From assembly GCA_019137255.1 (NCBI GenBank), contig WPDH01000157.1, positions 62,001 to 126,000 of the forward strand: DNA of 64,000 nucleotides. Direction: 5' to 3'. A program made the position numbers and the translations under genes. The notes under the pieces are model-generated. The model had not been told where the DNA came from. It searched no databases and saw only the letters and a list, made by a program, of their open reading frames with translations. This DNA comes from Corinectria fuckeliana (lineage: Eukaryota; Ascomycota; Sordariomycetes; Hypocreales; Nectriaceae). This document shows, one piece after another, positions 11,934 to 24,100 of the stretch (the stretch's first letter is position 1; each line of letters opens with the position of its first letter).

Positions 11934-14564
11934 CTAGGCTCAGACCAGCGTCCTAATACGAAGCTCGACCCACGTTGAGCATCGGGTGTTGGAAAGTCGA
12001 CGACAGAAAAATTGTTTGGGATTTTAGTTTCATTTGGTGAGGGGAGCTTCATCTAACCCTTGATTACGTCTGGAGTTATTCTTTCTTGCTTTTATTTTGG
12101 TCATATACAGAGGCGAACAAGGCGTTTTGGTTTTGGGTTGGACACAGGCTTAGATTGCCTGTTTTGGAAAGATACCACAGAGGATAATGCAATGGACGGA
12201 TGATGACTCACACGTGAGAGGGAAGCTAGTTGGATGGAATGGGATCGACATAGCAGTCGCTTGTGGCAGAGCACACTGCCTCTATGAGACCGGTATTTGG
12301 ATTTGGACAAAGGAGCGTGGTGACAGAGGCGGCCGCAAAACCCGAACAGGATACTCCGTATACGTACGTCATTTAAAAGGGAAGAAAGAGAAGAAAGGGA
12401 GACACAGACAGACAGAATGGATCTTTCGGTCAGAGAGCGCCGTATGGAGTTCCATGCATGCAGGCTACTACCTACTCACTACTACATGATGATGAAGCAT
12501 AGCGAACGAATACGGAAGACACGTCCTATCTAGATATCTACTACTTAGATAGGTATGCAGTCCACTATTTTGAGTCTTCTCAGTATGTCTATTAATAGCT
12601 GGCCAAATGAACCGGGCTGGGGATGGTCGGGAATTTGTTTTGATTTCTGGGGCATGGGGTTGACTGCTGCAAGGCTTGACTACCTTAATAAAGAGTGAAA
12701 CAATGCAATTTGGGAGCTCGGTATATTGGAAACAAACCTGAGCGATCCAGGGCGATGACGCAGTGATGGACGCGGAGCTGGAGAGCGGCGTGGGTCCGTG
12801 CCCGAGACGGCATGGCTGGATCGTGGCTCGGTACGTGAAATGACGACGCGTCCAGACTCTAGTGCTTGCGGGCCGTGCAGCCGGGCTCACATACGCACTG
12901 TGCTGCTATTCGGAGCGGGGAAGGCAACGACTCTGTCTAGTACCGAGTGTTCCGTGCGGAGCGACTTTGTCTCCGTCGAGCTGAGGAACATTGCATGCAT
13001 TTGTTAATACGGTGAGCCTAGATGTACACATCTACCTGTATGCAAAAAGCCAAACATGACCTGCCCGTTCTACTACTACTACGTATGATGCATGTAGGGA
13101 TGGATATGCCGGGGAGCGACGTCGGGAACGGAAAGCCCGGGTTTAGGCAGATCGGTCGGTCTGGCGCAGCTGAGCCTCGTATTACGGTCTCTTTTGATAC
13201 ACTGTGTGAAGGAGGCGAGCCAGGGAGCAAGCGTCACGTGGCGGCTCTTGAGAGGGAGGAGCTGGAAAAAAATCAATACCGAACAGGAAGAAAACAACAA
13301 CAATAAAGTTCTGTCTGGCACGTCGCGCCGTGAATGCTTGACTAATCATTCATCCAACCGACAACATCTGGCCCCTTCCCGGGAGCGCCTTGTTCGGTCG
13401 ATACAAGAGCCGCACGTGGATCGTCTCCAATAATCCGGTCTTGGCATCAACGAATCTAGGCGACCGGCACCAGATGCCAGGCTAGGGCCTAGCTTTTCGC
13501 AGCAAGCCGAAGACTAAGGCCGATAACTCTCTGACGTGACGGAGACTCGGGCGATAGAGAGAGAGTGTGTGGCAGTGGCTTGCTTAGCTTGCCTTTGTGG
13601 CTCACTGTATCTTTTGGCGGGCTCGGTCTTTTTGGGTTTGGTCCAATTTCTTTTTGGCTCGCTGACGCCTAACGCCACGCCGGAAAATCAAGCAAAAACT
13701 CCCTCCCCCCACCACACACGCAGACTCGACAGACACAAACACACACACCTTGCACTTGCACCTGCACCAGTTCCTGTCATTCACTCCCTCTTTCCACCTT
13801 TCCACTCCCACTCCCTCCCTCCTTCCCTCCATCTCTCGCTCCGCCATCCCCCCATCCCTCCCCCGTTTTACGGTTCCCCATCACCCACCAAGGCGGCCCC
13901 CCCCCTACCAACTTACTACCAACCTACCTCCCACCACCTACATTACCTTACCCCCCCCCCTAGAAAGAAGACTCCCCCCAGACATTTTGCGGTTGCGTGC
14001 GTAGGTAGTACCCAGCCAGGCCAGGCCACCTTCGCCGCCCGCTCCCCCTCGGCCCTCCCATCCCTCCAATTTTTATTCACGCCTCTGCTGAGCGCGCTCC
14101 TCCACGCCTCCTCCCAGCCCAGCCCATTTATCGACACACCCAAGATCCTAGGTCCAGGGTTTGCTTGATTGCCCTCACGCAGAGTGACGCTCCGCACTGC
14201 ACCGCACCGCACCGCATCGCTCCGTTGACTGTTTGACGTCGACGCCGACGCCGACGCCGAACCTCTTGGTATCCGTCGTCGTCTCTCGCCGCCGACGCTC
14301 CACGGCCTCGTCAAACCCGCCAGGCTTCGTCCTAGGCCATCGCTCGGCTGTGGGAGCCACAGCGACTCACCTCGGGTCACCTCGCTCCCCTTCCTTTCGA
14401 GTCACGTCACGTCACGTCACGTCACGTCCTCCGCTCCGCCCGCCTGCCAGCTCGCTCCTGCCATCCGCGACGACGGCATCGACAACACCATCCGGGTCCC
14501 CCTCTCCGCTCGCCACAACTCTCTTCCGCGACCCGGCTCCTCCGCCGGGCCCTAACGGGACGCC
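11934..14564. other. Intergenic 2.6 kb; pyrimidine-rich leader of FAR1-domain gene
   Basis: No supported gene. 11934 to about 12200 is probably 3' UTR of the C2H2 gene. From about 13680 to 14560 the plus strand is very C/T-rich with short tandem runs (GCACC at 14199, GACGCC at 14237, GTCAC at 14401), as in long fungal promoters and 5' leaders. Frames running through it (for example 13536-14168) are low complexity and show no family signature. Confidence 0.5.
14401..14425 (+). promoter_or_regulatory. Five tandem GTCAC units (CRE-like half sites)
   Basis: GTCAC is repeated five times without interruption, 140 bp upstream of the start codon of the FAR1-domain gene. Each junction creates CGTCA, the complement of the TGACG half-site bound by fungal bZIP (ATF/CREB type) factors. 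The repeat is directly visible; a regulatory role is inference. Confidence 0.4.
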
Positions 14565-16580
14565 ATGTCGAGTCTACGGCCGGGATCAAACGCCCACACT
14601 GGCCTCAACTTCCCTCAGGCCGGCCTCCGGCGCAACGCCTATCCTCCTCCCCACCCCAACCAACCGAACAAGCAATCCCCGGCTCCTCACTCCGCATCGC
14701 CGTACCAGGCCCAAGCCTACACGCCCCAGCAGCCGCCGGCTGGCACGTATCCTCAGCATCTCTTCGCGAACCCGACTCCCGTCAACGGCAATGTCCCCAA
14801 TGGCACGTCGCGATCGTCCAACTCCCACATGCCCAGTGCTGTGCCGAGTCCCCTCGATGTCTCCCACTCACGCGCCGTTCCGCCCCCGCGTTCGCAGATG
14901 ATGTTTCCTACTCTCGGCCAGGTTGTTCCCAACCAGCTGCACCATCATCAGCAGCAACAGATGCATCAGCAGCACCTGAACCACCCGTCACACCCGCTGA
15001 ACCAACCCCGGCAATCGCACCCGCATCATCATGCTCAGCAGTCTCCCCAGCAAAGACCTCAGTCTCAGGCTCAACCTACTCCCAAGCTGCAGCAGGTCCA
15101 GGTTAAGCCCCAGGCCCCGTCTCCACCGCAGCCTCAACAGCAGCAGCCAGCACAGGTTCAACCTCAGTCTCACCAGCAGCAGCTCCAGCAGCAGCTCCAG
15201 CAGCAGCAACTCCAGCAACAGCAGCAGCAGCAGCTTCAACAACAACAGCAGCAACAACTGCAGCAGCAGCAACAGGAGCAGCAGCAACTCCAACATCAAC
15301 AGGAGCAGCAAAGACAGCAACAGCAGCAGCAAGAGCAGCAAAGGCAACAACAGGAGCAGCAAAGACAGCAGCAGCAGCAAGCAGCGCAGCAAGCCCAGCA
15401 ACAAGCTCAGCAACAAGCCCAGCAACAAGCACAACAGGCCCAGCAGGCCCAGCAGCAGCAGCAGCCACGAGTGCAGAAGCCGCAGAAGCAGCAGAAGCAG
15501 CAACAGCAGCAGCAGAAGCAACAGCAGCAGCAGCAACAACAACAGCTGCCTCCAGAGCCAATCCCGCAGCAACCCCCCCAACAGCAGCAGAAGCAAGAAT
15601 CGCATACAGATACAATGGAAATTGACAGCCATCACGAGGGCGAGGATGACTCTGGCTTGGACTCGAAGCTGCTAAACGACCCTTCCTACATCCCGCAACA
15701 GCCAATGGGTGAGATGATGTCACCACCACCCGAGGGTGGGAGCTATCCGACTCTGGAGGCGGTTCAAAAAGCCGTGCTGCGATACTGCACGTCCGTTGGC
15801 TACGCCATTGTCATTGGTCGATCCAAGAAGACCGTCCCTGGATTAAAGAAAGTCTTGTTTGTGTGTGACCGTGCTGGCAAGCCACCAAGCAGGGTCAGCC
15901 CCGAATGCCGCAAGCGCAAGACTTCGTCCCGGAAGTGTGACTGCCCTTTCGGCTTCTTTGCCATTGAACAGCGAACCCAGTGGACCATTCGCTACCGCCC
16001 GGACTCAGCTCACTTGCAGCATAATCATGGACCGAGCGAGAGCCCGTCGCATCATCCCGCAGCGAGAAAACTCGACAGCAAGATGGTCGCCGCCGTTAAG
16101 CAGCTGAAGGAGAACGGTAAGTTGGAAGCAGCTGGTGGGCACTCGGTGTGTCATGATGCTAATGGTTCCCCCGAAGGCGCTGGTGTGTCTGAGACGCTGC
16201 AGATTCTGCAAACGGAGAACCCTGACTGCCACCTGCTCCCGAGGGATATCTACAACGCTCGCGCGGCCATCAATCGCAACCCACAGAAGGTCGCTACAGG
16301 GCTGGCAGAAAACAGACCGGCCATATACAGCAAACCTCATCAATCTGCCGAGGACCGCATCCGCGCCGATCTCAGGCGCGAACTCGCAAAGGCCCGCGAG
16401 GACCTGAAGAATGTCGAGGATGAGAAACAGAAGGAGATTGACGAGTTGAAAGCTAAACTGGAAGAGAAGGAAGGCATCATTCAAAAATTCGAGGAGTTTA
16501 TCGACATCTGTAACGAGAGAGTCATGTTTCAACGGCAGAGACTAGCAGCGAACGGGGCAGCCGGAGGCAACCCAGCCTAG
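14565..16580 (+). CDS. FAR1-type (MULE transposase-derived) DNA-binding polyQ protein
   Basis: Probable transcription regulator. The ATG at 14565 is the first in frame after the leader. Residues 1-170 are Pro/His/Gln-rich. About 170-350 are almost pure glutamine with Ala and Lys interruptions. About 393-500 form a FAR1/WRKY-GCM1-type zinc domain: VLFVCDRAGK, SPECRKRK, SRKCDCPFGF and HLQHNHG supply the Cys and His ligands. This fold is shared with the DNA-binding part of Mutator-like transposases; no transposase catalytic core or SWIM domain follows. About 590-645 is a charged coiled coil (RRELAKAREDL to KLEEKEGIIQKFEEF) that could dimerise. A likely 60-nt intron at 16117-16176 (GTAAGT, GCTAATG, AG) is stop-free and in frame, so the protein is 651 aa spliced or 671 aa if retained. 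DNA target unknown. Confidence 0.82.
   Translation: MSSLRPGSNAHTGLNFPQAGLRRNAYPPPHPNQPNKQSPAPHSASPYQAQAYTPQQPPAGTYPQHLFANPTPVNGNVPNGTSRSSNSHMPSAVPSPLDVSHSRAVPPPRSQMMFPTLGQVVPNQLHHHQQQQMHQQHLNHPSHPLNQPRQSHPHHHAQQSPQQRPQSQAQPTPKLQQVQVKPQAPSPPQPQQQQPAQVQPQSHQQQLQQQLQQQQLQQQQQQQLQQQQQQQLQQQQQEQQQLQHQQEQQRQQQQQQEQQRQQQEQQRQQQQQAAQQAQQQAQQQAQQQAQQAQQAQQQQQPRVQKPQKQQKQQQQQQKQQQQQQQQQLPPEPIPQQPPQQQQKQESHTDTMEIDSHHEGEDDSGLDSKLLNDPSYIPQQPMGEMMSPPPEGGSYPTLEAVQKAVLRYCTSVGYAIVIGRSKKTVPGLKKVLFVCDRAGKPPSRVSPECRKRKTSSRKCDCPFGFFAIEQRTQWTIRYRPDSAHLQHNHGPSESPSHHPAARKLDSKMVAAVKQLKENGKLEAAGGHSVCHDANGSPEGAGVSETLQILQTENPDCHLLPRDIYNARAAINRNPQKVATGLAENRPAIYSKPHQSAEDRIRADLRRELAKAREDLKNVEDEKQKEIDELKAKLEEKEGIIQKFEEFIDICNERVMFQRQRLAANGAAGGNPA
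15165..15600 (+). repeat. CAG/CAA polyglutamine tract
   Basis: Mixed CAG and CAA codons encode the long glutamine tract of the FAR1-domain protein, broken by Leu, Glu, Arg, Ala and Lys. The antisense strand gives an artefactual poly-leucine frame. Confidence 0.95.
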
Positions 16581-18183
16581 AGTCTCGATCTGGCGCATTG
16601 GTCGGGATTGATGGTCTGCATGGCTAGGGACGCGGGGTGGGGTTGGTTTGGCAAACGGTTTACATGGGCGTTGGTACTTTAGGACTGTTATGATTCTTTA
16701 TCTGTCTGTCTGGTGGTGAAGGTAGGATTGGGGGTCTCCCGATCAGAGCTGCCTGGGCAACGTGGGGCGGCATGTTTGTGTGTATGGACTTGGGCTTTTT
16801 ACGACCATCTCTTGATTTAGGGCATGTAGTTGTTGTACTGGTCTGTAACATCGGGAGCCACAGGATGATGACAATGTACATGCTTGTCTGCTTGATTCTG
16901 AAGTGCTACTACCTGATCACGCCAATGTGCCCTGACCTTGAAGAGGCAGAATTCATGTCAGTGCTAGATTCGGCAGGATCCTTGAGGAGCTCACATTTAT
17001 GGTACCTGCAGTCCTGACGTTGGTACTAGATAGGTAAGTTTTGAGGCGGCTGCAGGTTGTTTGATGGTAGACTAATAACGCCCACTAGGTGGAGGGACAA
17101 GGCCGCCAGTGGGTTCTTTGGGAGTACAAAGCATGGAACAGTTTGACGGGATGTTACCTATAGTTTGTAGGTACCTTGGAGCTACTGTACCTAGTTATGT
17201 ACAAGCGCGGACAAAGGGCATGTGCCTGTGAGCATCGGGAGACTTCCTGGCTAGGAGTACGGAGTAGAATTCAAACTTCTGTCTCTAGTGACGTTGTGTG
17301 AGTCTGTATCTTTCATGGGATGGTATTTTTTCTTCTTTGATATATATGCGCATCGACGAACAAGCTTACGCTGTAAATATTGACACACAAGCGCGAAGTC
17401 ACTCACTCATGACTTTCGCACAGGTTATACAGAATGCCATCATATCTCAACTGCTAATTAAATTACTGATTCATTTCCTTGCGACCCCCTGCAGCGAAAC
17501 CGCCAGCCTGGCAGGATCCACTCTGGGGAGCCCCTGGGGCTATTGGGACCAATCATGGCCGAGGTACAGCGTCGCTCAGATTGGCTCCGGCCGGCTGCCG
17601 TAGGGCGCTTTCCCTTACAGGGCTACCTTCAGCGGGTTTCAAACTCTCAGTGGAGGATTATAGTGGGCTGCGTACCTGTCTGTGGGCACCTAATCCCGCT
17701 GTCCTTCCCGCAGGCTTCCGCACCCGCTTCCCAGGAGGCGTTCCGTCGGGTACTTCGCACGCTGATGGAGGACTCCTGACACTCCCTGACACATGCCGTC
17801 CAGTCGCGACAGGGGTCTCGTTGGGTCTGGTCGCGTAAATCCGGCAGACGAAGATATCCAAAGTCAACACACTCCTTGTTGGATATCCTCATCTCTTACC
17901 CCTACACTGCGTATTAGCCTCCCGATACCATCACACGACCTCTCGAAATCATCCACCACCTACGCTCTTTTTCATTAACGCCCACCGCGCCCTGTGCCGT
18001 GCTTGTCCTCGATTCGACCTCCCACCCGCTTTCGTCTGTCCCTGAGCCCCCCCTCAACCAACAGCTCCCTTCCGACCTTCGTTGCATCCCACCTCGAGCC
18101 GACGACCTGGAGATGCCTGGACGCCGCCGCTGAGCTCCTCACCCGTCTCTTCCTCGACCCCGACGCTGCTTCCTCCGCTCGCC
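16581..18183. other. Intergenic 1.6 kb, dynein promoter side
   Basis: 3' UTR of the FAR1-domain gene followed by the dynein upstream region. A CCAAT box is present at 17549-17553. The GC-rich patch 17480-17840 is open in several frames on both strands, but I recognise no protein in it. The last 250 bp before the dynein ATG are C/T-rich, as expected of a leader. Confidence 0.45.
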
Positions 18184-21100
18184 ATGGAGGTCACTTCGGT
18201 TGCGGTGCCGGGCCCTACCGCCAACGGCGTTGCAGTTGCCGCAGCGCCTTTCCCGACCATCGAACCCGAACGCGTCGTCGACCACTTGGCCGCCCTCTGC
18301 GGGATTGCCCTCGGCGCCACCCGAGACGAGCTTGAGCAGGTGGGCAGTCTGCTGCACAAGAGCCGCTACGCCGACACCATCGCTCGCTGTACTCGATTTG
18401 CCAGCGATGCCCAGAACGTCCTGTATATCCAGAAGGATGTCGCAAACCTCACGGTAGAATCTGGGGCCGATACCTCTAGTACGCTACCGCTCCCGATGAT
18501 TTGACGGTCTAACGGCCTTGCTGATGCTTCATGGACAGTCCCAACTGCCTACAACTACACTCTCTCGACCGAGATCTCGTCGTCGCCGACGACGGTGGCC
18601 TCGCTCGTTCTTCTCAAGCCCCCGCAACCCATCGACCCGAACCGATCCCTTACTTCGCAAATATTTATTACTAATTTGCCAGGCCCTGCCTCCCTCGCCG
18701 CCGTGGGGGAGCAAGGCACGGCCTTGTCGCCTTTCGAGGTTCTCCATTCTCATGTCCATCATGCCTTGGTGCCGTACTTTGACGCCAACACCAAGAGCTT
18801 GCAGCTGGCCAACGGGTCGAGGGGTCGTGCCGATGTCGATGCTAAGACGGGCATTCCCGTGACGAAAAAGCGTCTCAACGACCTGGAACTGAGTCTGCTG
18901 CACCTCCAGCAAAATGTTGACATCCCCGAGATCTCTCTGTCCTTTCACTCCATCGTCCAGAACGTCCTCGACGACGCCGATGCCGGCCACACCCGACCGT
19001 CCATCGACGCGATCCCACAACACCTTCTCCAAGACAGCACCTTCCTCAACAGGCTGCAGGCGAATGTGAATACCTGGATCAAGTCGATTCAGGGCATCAC
19101 CAAGTTGACCAAGGATCCCTCTTCGAACGCGAGCCAGGAGTTTAGCACGGCGAGCCAAGAGGTTAACTTCTGGCTGTCGATGGAGTCAGCCCTGGAGGGC
19201 ATCGAAGGCCAGCTCAGGAGCGAAGGTGTACTCCTCACCCTCGAGATTCTCAAGCATGCCAAGCGATTCCAGGCCACCGTGAGTTTCACAGCCGACACGG
19301 GCTTGAAGGAGGCCATGGACAAGGTGCAGAAATACAATCAGCTTATGCGAGACTTCCCCCTGGATGAGCTACTATCTGCTACGTCGCTATCCAAGGCCCA
19401 GGAGGCTATTGCACAGATTTTCGGGCATCTGAACAAGAAGCTGAGGATATGTCCCTACCCGATTCGAAGAGCACTGCCCCTGGTCGAGGCCATTTCAGCT
19501 GACTTGGACGATGTCCTTCATCGTCTGCTTCCGGGCACTGAGCTCGTGGACCTCGACTACGAGCAATTCGAGAACATAATGGAAACCTGTGATGATATCT
19601 TCCGGACCTGGGAAGACAACCTCAAGGAGTTCACTAACGTGGCTCGTGAGGTGACTCGTCGCCGAAACGAAAAGTTCATCCCCATCAAGATCAACAAGAA
19701 GCACTCGGAGCTGGAGTCGAGGATCAAGTACGTCAGCACTTTCCGTGACAACCACGAGCAGCTCCAGCGCACCATCGTCAACGTGCTCGGGCCCCAGGCC
19801 ACCATCCATGGTGTCACCGAGACGACTCGCTCCAACGGTGCTGTCATGGAGGAGATGGGCGATGTCGATGCCGTTCAGGAAGTGAAGCAGGCCTGGGAAG
19901 CTCTCCAGAACGTTGATCTTTTGGATGTCACCGACCAGGGCAAGGAACGCTGGGTTCGGGCAGAAAATCTTTACAACGAGCGCACGACCAGAGTTGAAAA
20001 CTCCATCATCGCGAGACTCCGAGACCGACTGGCCACGGCCAAGACTGCAAACGAGATGTTTCGAGTCTTCTCCAAGTTCAACGCACTGTTCGTGCGACCC
20101 AAGATTCGCGGCGCCATCCAGGAGTATCAGAACCAGTTGATGGACCATGTTAAGCAAGCCATCAACGGACTCCACGAGCGGTTCAAGCAACAATACGGCC
20201 ACTCAGAGGCCCATGCCATGGCTCAATTGCGCGATCTCCCCCCCGTCTCTGGTGCCATCATCTGGGCCCGCCAGATCGAGTTCCAGCTTGAAGGCTACAT
20301 GAGAAAGGTGGAGGCCGTGCTTGGCCCTGACTGGACTATGCATTCCGAAGGTCACAAGCTTCAGGAGGAGAGCGAGCTCTTCAAGCAGAAGCTCGACACT
20401 GCTCGAATCTACGAGGCTTGGCTGGCTGACGTCAACCGACGCAAAATCTCCATTTCCGGCCAGCTGTTCGATATCGCTCGTGTCCGATCTGCTGGTGGCA
20501 TCCTTGAGCTGACTGTCAACTTTGATTCTCAGATCATCACCTTGTTCAAGGAAACGCGTAACCTAACCTGGCAATCCTACTCCGTGCCCCACGCTGTCAC
20601 GACAGTGTCAAAGGATGCGAAGCGAGTCTATCCCTATGCTGTGAGCCTAATGGAGAGCGTAAGAACGCTTTCCCAGACTCTTCGACAAGTTTCTGTCATG
20701 GGAGAGGAATCCATCCTTCTCAACGGATACCGAAACGACGTCTACAAGATGATCGGCGAAGGTGTGCCGTTGCGCTGGGAATCCTTCATCAACTCCCACG
20801 AGCTCTTCTACTCCGATCCGAGGCAGAATCGGCCTTTGCTCCCCGGCGGGTCCGACTATGGCCTTGCCAAGAACACTGAGAGCAAGCATGGCATGTTCAT
20901 TCGAGGATTTGCCGCTGCTGTCTCTGTGCTCCAGACTAAAGTGATCTCATTGAACTTCATCTACACCACTGTCGAGCAGGCGCTCAAGGAGCTTAGCACG
21001 TGCGCTTACGATGAGGCGGCCTTCCAATCTCGTCTGGATACGATCCAGGCTGCCGTTGATCAGCTGAACCTGGAGCAATACGTGAACCTTGACTTCTGGG

Positions 21101-24100
21101 TCCAAAGCTTGAACGCCAAGGTCCAATCCATCCTTCTCACGCGTCTCCAAAGCGCGGTCCTCTCCTGGATTTCTGCGTTTGAGGATGACACTATTGACGA
21201 TGAGAGGCGCAAGAAGACGAACCCCGAGGAAGGGAAGCCCGAAGGCCCTACTATGAAGCGTCTCATCCTGGAACTTGCCATGCGTAACCAGGTCATCTAC
21301 CTTGACCCTCCGTTGGAATATGCACGGGCGAGCTGGTTCCTTCACCTGCACGAGTGGCTCGGAATCGTCTGCAACTTGCGCAAGATCAAGGCTACTCGGT
21401 ATCAGATGAGCCTCACCACCACTGCCAATGACGAGCCTCGCTTCACTGACCTTCCCTCGGAGTGTGCCGACATGCTCCAGCGTGTGTATGTGTCCGTGGA
21501 GACGAAGCTTCAAGGAATCAGCGCCTACGTCGACAAGTGGCTCCAGTTTCAGTCTCTCTGGGATCTCCAGTCCGAGCAGGTCTACGACGCTCTTGGTGAG
21601 CAGCTCCCTCGATGGCTTCAGCTCCTTCAAGAGATTCGCAAGACGCGCTCTACCTTTGACACGCAGGAGGTCACTCGTACCTTCGGACACCTTACCATCG
21701 ACTATGACCAGGTCCAAACCAAGGTCAACGCCAAGTACGATCAGTGGCAGCACGAAATTCTTATGAAGTTTGCCAGCCGTCTCGGGAACCGCATGCGGGA
21801 CGTCAATGCAGACATTGAGAAGGCTCGAAAGGACCTCGAAAGCCAGAGCTCCGACGCCTCGTCAACTGCTCAAGCCGTTCAATTTATCACTGTTGTTCAG
21901 AGCTGTAGGCGCAACGTCAAGACCTGGGCTCCTGAAATCGACATGTTCCGTCAGGGCCAGTCGACGCTTGTTAGACAGCGGTATCAGTTCCCCAACGACT
22001 GGCTGCACATCGAGCAGATTGACAGTCAGTGGGAAGCGCTCAAGGAGATCCTGGAGAAGAAGTACAGAATCGTCCAAGACCAGACTGATGCCCTGCGAGC
22101 CAAGATCTTCACCGAGGATAAGCTGGTGAACGAGCGAATTGCCGAGATTGCCGCTCAATGGAACGAAGAGAAGCCAGTTTCCGGGACTATTCAGCCCGAT
22201 GTAGCTTCGGCTACGCTCAGCTCGTTCGAGCAACGCATTTCCAAGCTTCAGCACGACTCTCAGATGGTTATCAAGGCGAAGGAGGCCCTCGATCTCCCAG
22301 CCAGCCCAGACAGTGCACTAGACGCCACCCTCGAGGAGATCCGCGACTTCCAGTCTGTCTGGTCGAACCTTTCTACCATCTGGGCGAGCCTCAATGAGAC
22401 CCGCGATGTGCTGTGGACTGCTGTCCAGCCGCGCAAGATTCGATCCAAGGTCGATGATCTTATCAAGAGCACCAAGGAGATGCCCAGCAGAATGAGACAG
22501 TATGCTGCCTTTGAGCACGTCCAGGGAATCCTGCGTGGATTCCTCAAGGTCAATCCTATTCTCTCCGACCTCAAGTCTGACGCTATTCGCGAACGACATT
22601 GGCACAAGATTTACAAGCAGATCAAGCCCCAGAAGCGCTTCTCGCCCAGTTCAATGACTCTTGGTGACGTCTGGGATCTCAACTTGGTGGCAACCGAGGC
22701 TATCGTGAAAGATATCATCGCCCAGGCTCAAGGCGAGATGGCCCTGGAGGAGTTCCTTAAGCAGGTCCGCGAGACCTGGCAGAACTATGCCCTCGAGATG
22801 ATCGGCTATCAGAACAAGTGTCGACTCATTCGTGGCTGGGACGACCTCTTCGCCAAATGTAGCGAGAACCTAAACTCCCTGCAGGCTATGAAGCACTCGC
22901 CTTACTACAAAGAGTTTGAGGAAGAAGCTGTTGCCTGGGAAGACAAGCTCAACCGCGTGCACGTTCTGTTCGACGTGTGGATTGACGTGCAACGCCAATG
23001 GGTCTACCTGGAAGGTGTCTTTACTGGCAACTTGGATATCAAACACCTTCTTCCCATCGAGTCGGGACGTTTTCAGAACATTAACAGCGAATTCTTGGCT
23101 GTCATGAAGAAGGCCAACAAGACCCCTTATGTCCTCGATGTCCTGAATATCCCAAACGTGCAGAAGTCCCTTGAGCGATTGGCGGAGATGCTCAACAAGA
23201 TCCAGAAGGCTCTCGGTGAATACCTAGAGAAGGAGCGAGTCTCGTTCCCCCGATTCTATTTCGTGGGTGACGAAGACTTGTTGGAGATGATTGGTAACAG
23301 CAACGACACGCTGCGCATTGCCAAGCACTTCAAGAAGATGTTCGCAGGCTTGTCTGGCCTCATCATGGACGACGAGACTGTCATCTCTGGTTTTACATCG
23401 AAAGAAGGCGAGGCTGTCCGGTTAAAGAAGGAGATCTCTTTGGCCAAGACCCCGAAAATCAACGACTGGTTGGCTCTCTTGGAGGGCGGTATGAAGGCTA
23501 CCCTGGCCGAGTTGCTAGCAGAGGCGGTTGACCACTACACCCCCATCTTCGAATCGGAAAAGATTGAACCTTCTGTCCTGAACGAGTTTATGGAGGCTTT
23601 CCCCAGCCAGATTGTCGTTCTTGCTGCTCAGGTTGCTTGGACTACAGCTGTTGAAAAGTCCCTGGCAGCCGGTGGCCAAAACTTGAAGGCCCTGTTTGAG
23701 CGCGAGGTGGAGGTCCTTCGTGTCCTTGCGGATACTGTCCTTGGAGATCTCGAAGCCATCCACCGGAAGAAGTGTGAACAGCTGATCACTGAGTGTGTTC
23801 ACCAGCGCGACACGATCGAGAAGCTTTTCAATGCCAAAGCCGTGTCTCCTAGTTACTACCTCTGGCAGCTGCAGATGCGCTACGTGTACAACCCCGAGGG
23901 CGATTTCCTTGATCGCCTGTCTATCAAGATGGCCAATGCAAAGCTCAACTATGGCTTCGAGTACTTGGGTGTGCCGGAACGACTTGTCCGCACTCCACTT
24001 ACCGATCGATGCTTCCTTACTCTCACTCAGGCCTTGTGTCAACGTCTCGGTGGTTCGCCTTATGGTCCTGCCGGAACGGGTAAGACGGAGTCAGTCAAAG

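Noticed and set aside
13536..14168. 210-residue plus-strand frame upstream of the FAR1-domain gene
   Set aside because: Pro/Ser/His low-complexity translation of a C/T-rich leader; no domain, poor start context.
14988..15635. Minus-strand 215-residue poly-leucine frame
   Set aside because: It is the antisense of the CAG/CAA polyglutamine tract of the FAR1-domain gene.
17479..17838. 119-residue GC-rich frame upstream of dynein
   Set aside because: Open in several frames on both strands because of composition; no recognisable motif or splice partner.
18454..18538. Alternative dynein intron 1 starting at GTAGAA
   Set aside because: It breaks the reading frame with the acceptor at 18538, whereas GTACGC at 18479 preserves it.
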